Of a DNA stretch of 6,000 nt, positions 1-6,000 are shown one piece after another. Each line of letters starts with the position of its first letter. Within the stretch, counting starts at the first letter, position 1. Source of the DNA: Chryseobacterium sp. UBA6632 (lineage in GTDB: Bacteria > Bacteroidota > Bacteroidia > Flavobacteriales > Weeksellaceae); NCBI GenBank assembly GCA_002455915.1, contig DKLU01000158.1:3507-9506 (forward strand), read 5' to 3'. The translations under genes and the position numbers were made by a program. The notes below the pieces were generated by a model. That model worked only from the letters and a program-made list of their open reading frames with translations. It had not been told where the DNA came from and made no database searches.

Positions 1-1962
1 GATGCAAAAATAGATAGGGAAAGAGGGAATAAAGATGCTGCGTTATCCAAAATAAAAAATTCTATTACTTATTTTGAAACACATAAAATGACGGAGCAAA
101 CCGGAGAAGGCTACGAAGAACTTTCTTTTATATATGATAATGATCCTAAAAATTTTGATGCTAAAATCAAGCTTAAAGAAAAAGCATTGGCATTATTTAA
201 AAATTCGGGATCCAAAATAAAACAAGCATCTGTATTAAAAGATTTGGGCGAACTGTATCTTTTAAAAGGAGATTCAGATAAGTCGATTGATCTGTTGAAA
301 CAATCACTGGCTGTGTATCAGTCGGTAAAGTTCAAAGAAACGCAAGCCGTTTATAATTTTCTTTCACAGGCTGAAATTCAGAAAGCCAATTACGAAGAAG
401 CATTGAAAAATGGTCTTGCTGCAGAAAAAATTGCACTAAGTGTAAATGATAACTCCTTGCAAATGAGTTCTATTTGTAGCAATGTCGGGATGGTGTATTA
501 TTATCTCCGTCAGAATGACGATGCGATGAGATATTGGGAAAAAGCTCTTATTATTGCCAAAAAAAATAAAGATAACGGCTACGTAAGGACGGTTGCCAAT
601 AATATGTCTACCATGTTGATCAGACAGAAAAAGTTCGATCAAGCAATTGCTATGATTAAAGAATATAAGGCTAAGTATCCCATTGATGATCAGCAGTTTG
701 AAATGAGAGAAGATTATATTCTTTTCAGCACTTATACGATCACGAAGCAGTTCAAAAATGCGGAAGCTTATTATAAAAAATTAGTCATTCATTACGGAGA
801 AAATGGCGAAAAATTTGATAATCAGACTTCATTATTAAGGAGTTTTGTTTTTTATCATTATCAGACGAAAAATTATCCCGCAATGTATCGTGAAGCAACT
901 TTGTTTGACTCTTTGGCAAAGAAAAGCGGAAATGATATGTTGCGTTCAGAAAATCATCTGATTTTGTTTAAAGCAGATTCTACACAGGGAAAATATGCGG
1001 ATGCCATTACCCACTATCAGTTGTATAAAAAATTCTCGGATTCTGTTTTTAATGGTGAAAAAAGCAAACAGATCGGCAGTTTAAAAATTCAGTTTGAAAC
1101 TGAGCAGAAAGATAAAAATATTCAGTTGCTGACTCAAAAAGGAAAGCTTCAGGATATTCAGATTGAGAATGATACATTCATTAAATATGTTTTTATAGGA
1201 AGCATTTTAGTATTAATTCTCTTTGCGGCTTTGCTTTATAATCGATCAAGGCTTAAAAATAATGCTAATAAAAAATTAGAATTAAAACGTAAGCAGATCG
1301 ACGAACAAAACGAGCAACTTAAAAAACTCCTCGCTGAAAAAGAATGGTTGTTAAAAGAAATTCATCATCGCGTAAAAAATAATTTGCAGATTGTCATTAG
1401 TTTACTGAATACACAGTCCGCTTATTTGGATAATGAAGACGCCTTGATGGCAATCCAAAACAGTCAGCACAGAATGCACGCGATGTCGTTGATTCATCAG
1501 AAATTATATCAGTCGGATAACCTGTCGATGATCGATATGTCTTGGTATATGTATGAGTTAATTAATTATATCAGAGAATGTTATTCCTCTGAAAATAAGA
1601 TTAAATTTACCGTAAATGCAGAAAAAGTCTTTTTGGATGTCGCACAGGCAGTTCCGATGGGGCTTATTATTAATGAAGCGGTGATTAATACAACAAAATA
1701 TGCCTTTCCTGATGATAAAAAAGGAGAAGTTATTGTCTCTTTTAAAAATACAGGAAATGATAATTATGAATTAATAATTTCTGATAATGGAGTAGGCCTT
1801 CCCGCAGGTTTTGATATGGATGCAACTGAATCTCTCGGGATGAACTTAATGAGGGGCTTAACCGATCAGCTTGACGGAAATTTTTCAATTGAAAACAACA
1901 ACGGATTGAAAATTACCATAACATTTAGAAAAAATACAGAAATTGAAGCTCACGAAAAGTAA
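1..1962 (+). CDS. TPR-containing membrane sensor histidine kinase (HisKA_2 / HATPase_c), 5' end outside window
   Basis: The frame is open from base 1 with no stop, so the ATG at 88 is probably internal and the N-terminus, where a signal peptide would be expected, is missing. Seen from N to C: helical TPR-like repeats at about 214-680 and weaker ones to about 1050; a charged juxtamembrane coiled coil (about 1060-1170); one hydrophobic segment (about 1186-1239); a second coiled coil (about 1250-1355); then the kinase core. The core has the HisKA_2 motif EIHHRVKNNLQ, with the likely phosphorylated His at 1366-1368 (the one before Arg). The ATPase domain has an N-box NEAVINTTKYAF (1672-1707), a DNGVGL G1 box (1783-1800) and a SLGMNLM G2 box (1831-1851). 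All catalytic motifs look intact. By analogy with the family, the TPR part is periplasmic and the kinase cytoplasmic. It should autophosphorylate on His and pass phosphate to the regulator encoded 16 bases downstream, probably in one operon. The signal is unknown. Confidence 0.93.
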   Translation, partial: DAKIDRERGNKDAALSKIKNSITYFETHKMTEQTGEGYEELSFIYDNDPKNFDAKIKLKEKALALFKNSGSKIKQASVLKDLGELYLLKGDSDKSIDLLKQSLAVYQSVKFKETQAVYNFLSQAEIQKANYEEALKNGLAAEKIALSVNDNSLQMSSICSNVGMVYYYLRQNDDAMRYWEKALIIAKKNKDNGYVRTVANNMSTMLIRQKKFDQAIAMIKEYKAKYPIDDQQFEMREDYILFSTYTITKQFKNAEAYYKKLVIHYGENGEKFDNQTSLLRSFVFYHYQTKNYPAMYREATLFDSLAKKSGNDMLRSENHLILFKADSTQGKYADAITHYQLYKKFSDSVFNGEKSKQIGSLKIQFETEQKDKNIQLLTQKGKLQDIQIENDTFIKYVFIGSILVLILFAALLYNRSRLKNNANKKLELKRKQIDEQNEQLKKLLAEKEWLLKEIHHRVKNNLQIVISLLNTQSAYLDNEDALMAIQNSQHRMHAMSLIHQKLYQSDNLSMIDMSWYMYELINYIRECYSSENKIKFTVNAEKVFLDVAQAVPMGLIINEAVINTTKYAFPDDKKGEVIVSFKNTGNDNYELIISDNGVGLPAGFDMDATESLGMNLMRGLTDQLDGNFSIENNNGLKITITFRKNTEIEAHEK

Positions 1963-1978
1963 GTGGATCATATAAAAA

Positions 1979-3331
1979 ATGAAAGAAAAAATATTAATTG
2001 TAGAAGATGAATTTATTGTAGCCAATGATCTTAAAATCATGCTGATAAAGGCGGGCTACCAAATCACCGGAATTGCTTCATCAGTGGTTCAGGCAAGGAA
2101 ATCTATTGCCGAAAAAAAGCCCGACTGGGTGTTGCTTGATATTATGCTGAAAGGCGATCTTACAGGAATTGATCTTGCGTGGGAATTGCGTGAGATCAAT
2201 CTGCCATTTTTATATATTTCTGCCAATACCAACCAAACCACGTTGGAAGCGGTAAAAGAAACACAACCGTATGGATTTATGGTAAAACCTTTCCGTGAGC
2301 GTGATCTGATTGTGATGCTCGATATTGCGAAATATCGTTTTGATATTGAAAAAGGATGTGAATTCATTCAAAATGTAGACAACGAATCAATTGAAGGAAT
2401 TATCGGAAAAAGCAAAGTTCTTCAGGATGTTGTTGAAAAAGTGAGAGTGGTTGCTCCAACAGAAACTTCGGTTTTGGTGGTCGGAGAAAGTGGAACAGGA
2501 AAGGAAAAAATTGCCCATTCTGTCCATGAATTATCAGACCGGAAAGATCAGCCAATCGTGATTGTCAATTGTGCGGCATTACCTTTATCTTTAATTGAAT
2601 CCGAACTTTTCGGACACGAAAAAGGAAGCTTTACAGGAGCAAATACCCAAAGGATCGGGAAGTTTGAACAGGCGAATAACGGAACAATTTTCCTGGATGA
2701 AATTGGTGAATTACCTTTAGATTCTCAGGTTAAATTGCTCAGAGTTTTACAGGAAAAAGAAATCGAAAGATTGGGCGGAAACAAAACATTTAAAGTCAAT
2801 GTACGAATTGTTGCAGCAACCAATCGTTCTTTGGAAAAAGAAGTTGCAGAAGGCAGATTCAGACTAGATTTATATTATAGGTTAAATGTATTCCCGATAG
2901 AATTACCGCCTTTGCGAGAAAGAAAAGAAGACATCGAATTATTAGCTAATTTTTTCCTGAATAAATATGCAACAGCTTCAAGAAGAAATATTTCTTCCAT
3001 TAGTAAAAATGCTTTAGAGCAATTATTACACTATAAGTGGCCCGGAAATATTCGAGAGCTAGAACACTTAATTGAAAGAAGCGTTCTCTTGGCAAAAACC
3101 ACTGAAATCGAAAATTTCGAACTTCCAAAATCGGTTGAGCAATCTGCGGAACCATTTCACGGACAGTTAAAATCAATGGAAGAAATGGAAAGAGATCACA
3201 TCATGAATGCTCTCGAAAGTTGTGGCGGAAAAGTTTCCGGAATTGGCGGAGCTGCAGAATTATTGAAAATTCAACCTCAGACCTTGTATTCCAAAATGAA
3301 AAAGCTGGGAATTGATAAAGGATATAAATAA
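1979..3331 (+). CDS. Response regulator: receiver / sigma-54 AAA+ / Fis-type HTH (NtrC-like architecture)
   Basis: This 450-residue protein is the probable phosphorelay partner of the kinase just upstream. The receiver domain (about 3-117) has acidic residues E9/D10, phospho-acceptor D54, S81 and K103. The AAA+ domain (about 140-380) has Walker A GESGTGKE (169-176), the sigma-54 contact loop as GSFTGA (216-221), Walker B FLDE with D240/E241, ATN sensor I (280-282), arginines R295 and R301 in FRLDLYYRL, and sensor II WPGNIRE (354-360). A Fis-type helix-turn-helix ends the protein (about 400-446). It should bind enhancer-like sites and use ATP to open sigma-54 promoters when D54 is phosphorylated. 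The ATG at 1979 is chosen because the first receiver strand starts at residue 4 and the next Met is at 21; there is no Shine-Dalgarno, only A-rich DNA. Oddities: the receiver looks like the type paired with HisKA_2 kinases rather than a classic NtrC receiver; the loop has Ser for Ala; Lys177 replaces the usual Leu after Walker A. Targets cannot be read from the window. Confidence 0.95.
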   Translation: MKEKILIVEDEFIVANDLKIMLIKAGYQITGIASSVVQARKSIAEKKPDWVLLDIMLKGDLTGIDLAWELREINLPFLYISANTNQTTLEAVKETQPYGFMVKPFRERDLIVMLDIAKYRFDIEKGCEFIQNVDNESIEGIIGKSKVLQDVVEKVRVVAPTETSVLVVGESGTGKEKIAHSVHELSDRKDQPIVIVNCAALPLSLIESELFGHEKGSFTGANTQRIGKFEQANNGTIFLDEIGELPLDSQVKLLRVLQEKEIERLGGNKTFKVNVRIVAATNRSLEKEVAEGRFRLDLYYRLNVFPIELPPLRERKEDIELLANFFLNKYATASRRNISSISKNALEQLLHYKWPGNIRELEHLIERSVLLAKTTEIENFELPKSVEQSAEPFHGQLKSMEEMERDHIMNALESCGGKVSGIGGAAELLKIQPQTLYSKMKKLGIDKGYK

Positions 3332-3360
3332 ATTGTAACGAATAATTTCATTCAATAGAA

Positions 3361-3407
3361 GTGGACTTTAGTCTGCTTTCAAAAAAAATAAAATAAAGGC
3401 TTTAGCC
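3361..3407. repeat. Pair of CTTTAG-centred short palindromes
   Basis: GACTTTAGTC (3364-3373) and GGCTTTAGCC (3398-3407) each have two 4-base arms around TT and share the core CTTTAG. Their centres are 34 bases apart, separated by a run of mostly A. The arms differ while pairing is kept in both, which suggests symmetry matters rather than exact sequence. From memory, similar GGCTAAAGCC / GACTAAAGTC elements are frequent between genes in Chryseobacterium-like genomes. That would make this a dispersed intergenic repeat rather than an operator specific to this locus, but no genome-wide count was possible. Confidence 0.5.
3362..3377 (+). promoter_or_regulatory. Weak candidate sigma-54 -24/-12 promoter upstream of the channel gene
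   Basis: TGG at 3362-3364 and TGC at 3374-3376 give the GG-N10-GC spacing required of sigma-54 promoters, followed by T. The other consensus positions of TGGCACG-N4-TTGCW are not matched. Transcription would start near 3388, about 155 bases before the channel ATG. Two nearby sigma-54 activator genes make the match tempting, but it overlaps a probable dispersed palindrome and could be chance. Confidence 0.2.
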
Positions 3408-3436
3408 AAAACCTATTAAAATTTTTCAAAAAATCA

Positions 3437-3462
3437 ATCTTCAATTTTATCGAAGATAAAAT
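3437..3462 (+). repeat. Two overlapping, mutually exclusive inverted repeats in the channel gene leader
   Basis: ATTTTATC (3444-3451) and GATAAAAT (3455-3462) are exact reverse complements around a GAA loop. ATCTTC (3437-3442) is also the exact reverse complement of GAAGAT (3452-3457). The second pairing uses the loop and right arm of the first, so both hairpins cannot form at once. The stems are mostly A/T and no long T-run follows, so a simple intrinsic terminator is unlikely. Function is unknown. Confidence 0.45.
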
Positions 3463-3463
3463 C

Positions 3464-3478
3464 CTTGTACCTTACAAG
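3464..3478 (+). repeat. Short inverted repeat CTTGTA-CCT-TACAAG
   Basis: Six-base perfect arms (3464-3469 and 3473-3478) flank a 3-base loop, one base after the preceding hairpin. It could be a protein-binding site, an RNA hairpin in the leader of the channel gene, or part of a dispersed repeat. No T-run follows it. Confidence 0.4.
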
Positions 3479-3505
3479 CACTACAATATAAAATGAACTT
3501 AGCTC

Positions 3506-3512
3506 CTTTGCG
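3506..3512 (+). repeat. CTTTGCG motif, copy upstream of the channel gene
   Basis: One CTTTGCG copy, followed by TTA, lies 31 bases before the channel start codon. The same heptamer occurs three more times in the gap downstream of that gene, so the motif flanks the gene on both sides. Its role is unknown. Confidence 0.4.
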
Positions 3513-3543
3513 TTACCCAACAAGCAACAATTAATAAGAAATC

Positions 3544-4164
3544 ATGGAAAAAGAAACCGGCCGTATAGAAGGCTTCAGCGACGGCGTTTTTGCCATTGCC
3601 ATCACGCTTTTGGTACTCGATCTTCATTTACCGGAAGCAGATGCGATTAACAATGGAAACGAGATACAAATTTTTATGAAAAATCAATGGCCAACGTTTT
3701 TGGCGTTTATCCTTTCGTTTTTCAGTATTTTCATTATGTGGGTAAATCACCATAAAATTTTCAAACAGATTTACAGCAGAAATTCAGGAATTATGTTTGC
3801 CAACGGATTGATTCTCTTTCTGGTTTCCGCGGTTTCATATCCGACGGCATTATTGGCAAAATATTTCAATGGCGAAGCAGCTTCTGTAGTCGTGGCGATC
3901 TATACGGGAATTTTTGTTCTGATTAATTTAGCCTACAATTTATTATGGTATCTGGCGAGTAAAAACAAAAAACTTTTACGTCCCGGAATTACCGATGAAG
4001 CCATTAGAAAAATTCATAATAACTATCTGTACGGACTTCCGATTTACATTATTGCATTAGCATTTTCCTTTTGGATTCCATTTGTTGCACTAATGATCAT
4101 TCTCGGATTGTGGATTTTCTGGGCGCTTTCCTCAGGAAAAATTGAAATGAGCATGAAAGAGTAA
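3544..4164 (+). CDS. TMEM175 (DUF1211) family integral membrane protein, probable potassium channel
   Basis: At 206 residues this has the normal length of bacterial TMEM175 proteins. The diagnostic N-terminal signature is present: Arg7, then FSDGVFAIAITLLVL (11-25), which in the family forms the first, pore-lining helix with conserved F-S-D and a ring of bulky hydrophobic residues as gate and filter. Six hydrophobic helices are visible at about 12-28, 49-67, 82-100, 112-136, 161-177 and 179-196, with a conserved-looking WVNHHKIF after helix 2 and a basic loop between helices 4 and 5. Known bacterial members assemble from several subunits into potassium-permeable channels in the cytoplasmic membrane and lack the classic TVGYG filter, which is also absent here. 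The ATG at 3544 is the only start that keeps Arg7 and FSD at the expected distance. It lies 212 bases after the response regulator, so it is probably transcribed separately. It converges with the second sigma-54 activator gene. Transport activity of this protein is inferred from family only. Confidence 0.92.
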   Translation: MEKETGRIEGFSDGVFAIAITLLVLDLHLPEADAINNGNEIQIFMKNQWPTFLAFILSFFSIFIMWVNHHKIFKQIYSRNSGIMFANGLILFLVSAVSYPTALLAKYFNGEAASVVVAIYTGIFVLINLAYNLLWYLASKNKKLLRPGITDEAIRKIHNNYLYGLPIYIIALAFSFWIPFVALMIILGLWIFWALSSGKIEMSMKE

Positions 4165-4304
4165 TAATGTTAAGACTCAATTTTTTATAATCAATAAAAC
4201 TCTTGTGTGCTTTACTGAGTGAAACGCCTTTGCGAACTTAAAAACGTTAAGTAGTTAAAAAAAATCTTTGCGAACTTTGCGTTAAAATTAACAACAGCTA
4301 AAAA
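4165..4304. other. Convergent intergenic gap, no gene
   Basis: These 140 AT-rich bases separate the ends of the channel gene and the minus-strand activator gene, so both transcripts should end here. I see only weak stems: CTTAA/TTAAG (4237-4241 / 4247-4251, 5-base loop) and GTTAA/TTAAC (4281-4285 / 4288-4292). No stem followed by a T-run is strong enough to call a terminator. Three CTTTGCG copies lie here. Confidence 0.6.
4228..4281 (+). repeat. Cluster of three CTTTGCG motifs, two in tandem
   Basis: Copies lie at 4228-4234, 4266-4272 and 4275-4281. The first two are both followed by AACTT. The last two form a tandem with a 9-base period (CTTTGCGAA then CTTTGCGTT). With the copy at 3506 the motif appears four times outside genes in this window. 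From memory, CTTTGCG-rich strings are common between genes in Chryseobacterium and relatives. They are probably a dispersed repeat, perhaps linked to transcript ends, but this was not checked by search. Confidence 0.5.
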
Positions 4305-5876
4305 CTATTCATTTTTTCTGAAACTGTGCTTTTTCTCAATACCCAATTTCTGCATTTTAGAAATCAACGTGGTAGAAGGTAATCCCAGCAAAACGGCAGC
4401 TCCATTTTTACCGGAAATTCTGCCCTTGCATTTTTCCACCACTTTTACAATATATTCCTTTTCAAATTCATGAAGAGGTTTAATCTGAAAATGATCTTCC
4501 GTATTTTTAGTTTCAATGAGTTTCGGAAAAGCCATTTCTGTGATAGTAGTTGTTTTTGCGGTCAGAATGCTTCGTTCTACCATATTTTCAAGTTCACGAA
4601 TATTGCCGGGCCATGAATTTTCAATCATGGAATCCATCACTTTTTTAGAAAAACCTTTCACTTTCTTCCCTGATTTTTCAGAATGTTTTTCAAGAAAAAA
4701 ATCAGCCAGCAATGGAATATCTTTTTTTCTGTCTCTTAAAGGTGGAAGATAAATAGGGAAAACATTCAGTCGGTAAAAAAGATCACTTCTGAAATTACCT
4801 TTCTCGACTTCCTGAGCCAGATTTCTGTTCGTGGCGGTAATCACTCGTGCATTCACCTTTATTCTTTGATTTCCGCCGATTCTTTCGATTTCTTTTTCTT
4901 GTAAAACCCTCAGTAAGCGCCCTTGAATTTCCAGAGGAAGTTCGCCAATTTCATCTAAAAAGATGGTGCTATTGTGCGCCTGTTCAAATTTTCCTTTGCG
5001 TTGTTCTGTGGCTCCGGTAAAGCTGCCTTTTTCGTGCCCGAAAAGTTCAGATTCAATAAGATTGGCTGGAATTGCCGCACAATTGATCCGGATCATGGGT
5101 TGATTTGAAGCATCAGAAAGTTCATGGATGGCGTTAGCAATCAGTTCTTTTCCTGTTCCCGTTTCACCATAAATAATGACATTAGACTGAGAAGGAGACA
5201 CCTGTGAAATCTGTTCATATACTTTCTGCATCATATCGCTGTCGCCGATAATTCCGTGAAATCCCTTTTTAGCTTCCTGTTTTTCAGTATTAATTTCTGG
5301 TGCAGAAGAAATTGGATGATTTTGAAATAATTTTAATTGTTGCTGAATAGAAATATTCCTAATCGTAATCGAAAGTTGGGTGGAAATTCCTTCTAAAATT
5401 CTTTCGCGGATATCGTCTGTCGAAATAAAATTCTTATAAAATAGAAAAACAACTTCCTGACTTTTCTGAATGGAAGGTAAGGAAAAACCCACCGCCATTC
5501 GCATTCCTAAACTCTTTGCTGTTTTACAGTAAAAAGGGGCAGAATCATTCTTTTCAGAGAGATCTTTTAAATCAAATAAAATGGGCTCCGGAGATTGTAA
5601 ACATTGCTCAAAATAGAGATCCATTGGTTTTTCCTGATCTTTTTCTGTTGAAAAACTGCTGTAAAAACTTTTAACAACAGAACTTTCAGCTTTCAGAATG
5701 ATAATTTCATTACATCTTACTTCATTTTTAAAATTTTGATTCAAAATAAGATGAAATTCTTTTTGGTCTAAAACTTTAGCAAAAGAAAGATTTAAGGCAG
5801 ATATTGTCAGTTGCTCTTTCTGCATTTCCTGAAGCCGTTTCATAAGAAGAAGGTGCTGATCTGACTGTTTATCCAT
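4305..5876 (-). CDS. GAF-like / sigma-54 AAA+ / Fis-type HTH transcriptional activator
   Basis: This 523-residue protein has no receiver domain. It begins with a short helix (about 8-25), then a region that looks like a divergent GAF sensory domain (about 28-180), a linker (about 183-203), the AAA+ domain (about 208-450) and a Fis-type helix-turn-helix (about 467-515). AAA+ motifs seen: Walker A GETGTGKE (237-244), GSFTGA (284-289), Walker B FLDE with D308/E309, ATN sensor I (348-350), R363 and R369 in FRSDLFYRL, and WPGNIRE (422-428). It should activate sigma-54 promoters in response to a small molecule or redox state sensed by the GAF-like domain, as in FhlA or NorR, rather than to phosphorylation. 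That domain has Cys55, Cys92 and Cys117, but no known metal or haem motif, so the ligand is unknown. Its AAA+ core is close to that of the response regulator in this window. The Met at 5876 is the first in frame and precedes the N-terminal helix; Met12 is a possible alternative. No Shine-Dalgarno is visible. Confidence 0.94.
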   Translation of the reverse strand: MDKQSDQHLLLMKRLQEMQKEQLTISALNLSFAKVLDQKEFHLILNQNFKNEVRCNEIIILKAESSVVKSFYSSFSTEKDQEKPMDLYFEQCLQSPEPILFDLKDLSEKNDSAPFYCKTAKSLGMRMAVGFSLPSIQKSQEVVFLFYKNFISTDDIRERILEGISTQLSITIRNISIQQQLKLFQNHPISSAPEINTEKQEAKKGFHGIIGDSDMMQKVYEQISQVSPSQSNVIIYGETGTGKELIANAIHELSDASNQPMIRINCAAIPANLIESELFGHEKGSFTGATEQRKGKFEQAHNSTIFLDEIGELPLEIQGRLLRVLQEKEIERIGGNQRIKVNARVITATNRNLAQEVEKGNFRSDLFYRLNVFPIYLPPLRDRKKDIPLLADFFLEKHSEKSGKKVKGFSKKVMDSMIENSWPGNIRELENMVERSILTAKTTTITEMAFPKLIETKNTEDHFQIKPLHEFEKEYIVKVVEKCKGRISGKNGAAVLLGLPSTTLISKMQKLGIEKKHSFRKNE

Positions 5877-6000
5877 AGTTAATGAAAAGAAAGTTTAAAG
5901 GTAATCAATCCAAACGAGTTTTTATAATGGGTTGTTTATATTTTCGGAACTTTAGATTGTATCTCAATTTTTGATGTCATTTTTCACTGATTCACAAAAT
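5877..6000. other. Upstream region of the GAF/sigma-54 activator gene, no gene seen
   Basis: These 124 AT-rich bases should contain the promoter of the minus-strand activator. I found no convincing TTG / TAnnTTTG pair on the minus strand and no GG-N10-GC sigma-54 match. The nearest -7-like string, TACCTTTA on the minus strand (5896-5903), lies only 20 bases from the ATG and has no -33 partner. Whether the next gene beyond base 6000 is divergent cannot be seen. Confidence 0.5.

Larger units (their letters stand above)
3332..3543. other. Intergenic region between the regulator and channel genes; no gene
   Basis: These 212 bases contain no supportable ORF. They are AT-rich and dense in short symmetrical elements: two CTTTAG-centred palindromes (3364-3373, 3398-3407), overlapping hairpins (3437-3462), another hairpin (3464-3478) and a CTTTGCG motif (3506-3512). 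They should hold the end of the kinase-regulator transcript and any promoter for the channel gene. I see no strong terminator (GC-rich stem plus T-run) and no convincing TTG / TAnnTTTG promoter of the Bacteroidota housekeeping type. The separate elements are listed individually. Confidence 0.7.

Noticed and set aside
88..90. ATG at 88 as the true start of the histidine kinase
   Set aside because: The frame is open and protein-like all the way back to base 1, and starting at 88 would leave no signal peptide before a presumed periplasmic TPR domain.
436..642. Minus-strand open frame of 68 codons
   Set aside because: It is antisense to the TPR repeats of the kinase, with no independent support.
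2089..2367. Minus-strand open frame of 92 codons
   Set aside because: It is antisense to the conserved receiver domain; a shadow of the real gene.
4159..4186. Intrinsic terminator after the channel gene (GAGT/ACTC stem followed by six T)
   Set aside because: The stem is only four base pairs with a 12-base loop and overlaps the stop codon; too weak to call, although the T-run is suggestive.
4516..4752. Plus-strand open frame of 78 codons
   Set aside because: It lies wholly antisense within the conserved AAA+ region of the minus-strand activator and has no recognisable features.
4994..5000. CTTTGCG inside the minus-strand activator, and a similar CTTTGCG at 2910-2916 in the response regulator
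   Set aside because: Both fall in codons for conserved AAA+ residues, so they are coincidences of coding sequence rather than repeat copies.
5920..5980. Plus-strand TTG-N18-TAGATTGT as a housekeeping promoter for a gene beyond the window
   Set aside because: The -7 half differs from TAnnTTTG at two positions and no downstream gene is visible.

Overview
The window is AT-rich DNA from a member of the Bacteroidota, most likely a Flavobacteriia species close to Chryseobacterium. Three things suggest this. No start codon has a clear Shine-Dalgarno sequence, only A-rich DNA. The sensor kinase has the TPR / single membrane segment / HisKA_2 layout common in this phylum. The gaps between genes carry short CTTTGCG motifs and CTTTAG-centred palindromes like those I recall between genes in this group. 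The genus is an inference from memory, not a search result.

Layout. Bases 1-1962 (+) encode the 3' part of a TPR-containing membrane histidine kinase; its reading frame is open to base 1, so the true start lies outside the window. Sixteen bases later, 1979-3331 (+) encodes its probable partner, a response regulator with receiver, sigma-54 AAA+ and Fis-type DNA-binding domains. A 212-base gap (3332-3543) holds small palindromes, hairpins and one weak sigma-54-like -24/-12 match. It precedes 3544-4164 (+), a six-helix protein of the bacterial TMEM175 (DUF1211) potassium channel family. A 140-base convergent gap (4165-4304) with CTTTGCG repeats follows. Then 5876-4305 (-) encodes a second sigma-54 activator, this one with a GAF-like N-terminal domain. 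The last 124 bases are the upstream region of that gene.

How they may work together. The kinase and regulator form a two-component system in which an envelope signal should end in ATP-driven opening of sigma-54 promoters. The second activator has a closely related AAA+ core (about three quarters identical by eye over 109 residues) but a different sensory domain, so the locus holds two sigma-54 inputs. The channel gene lies between them, and whether either activator controls it is open. All complete genes look intact. I see no mobile element, CRISPR array, tRNA or rRNA, and no clearly new system. The points most worth checking are the hybrid design of the response regulator, the shared GSFTGA loop, and the repeat-rich leader of the channel gene.
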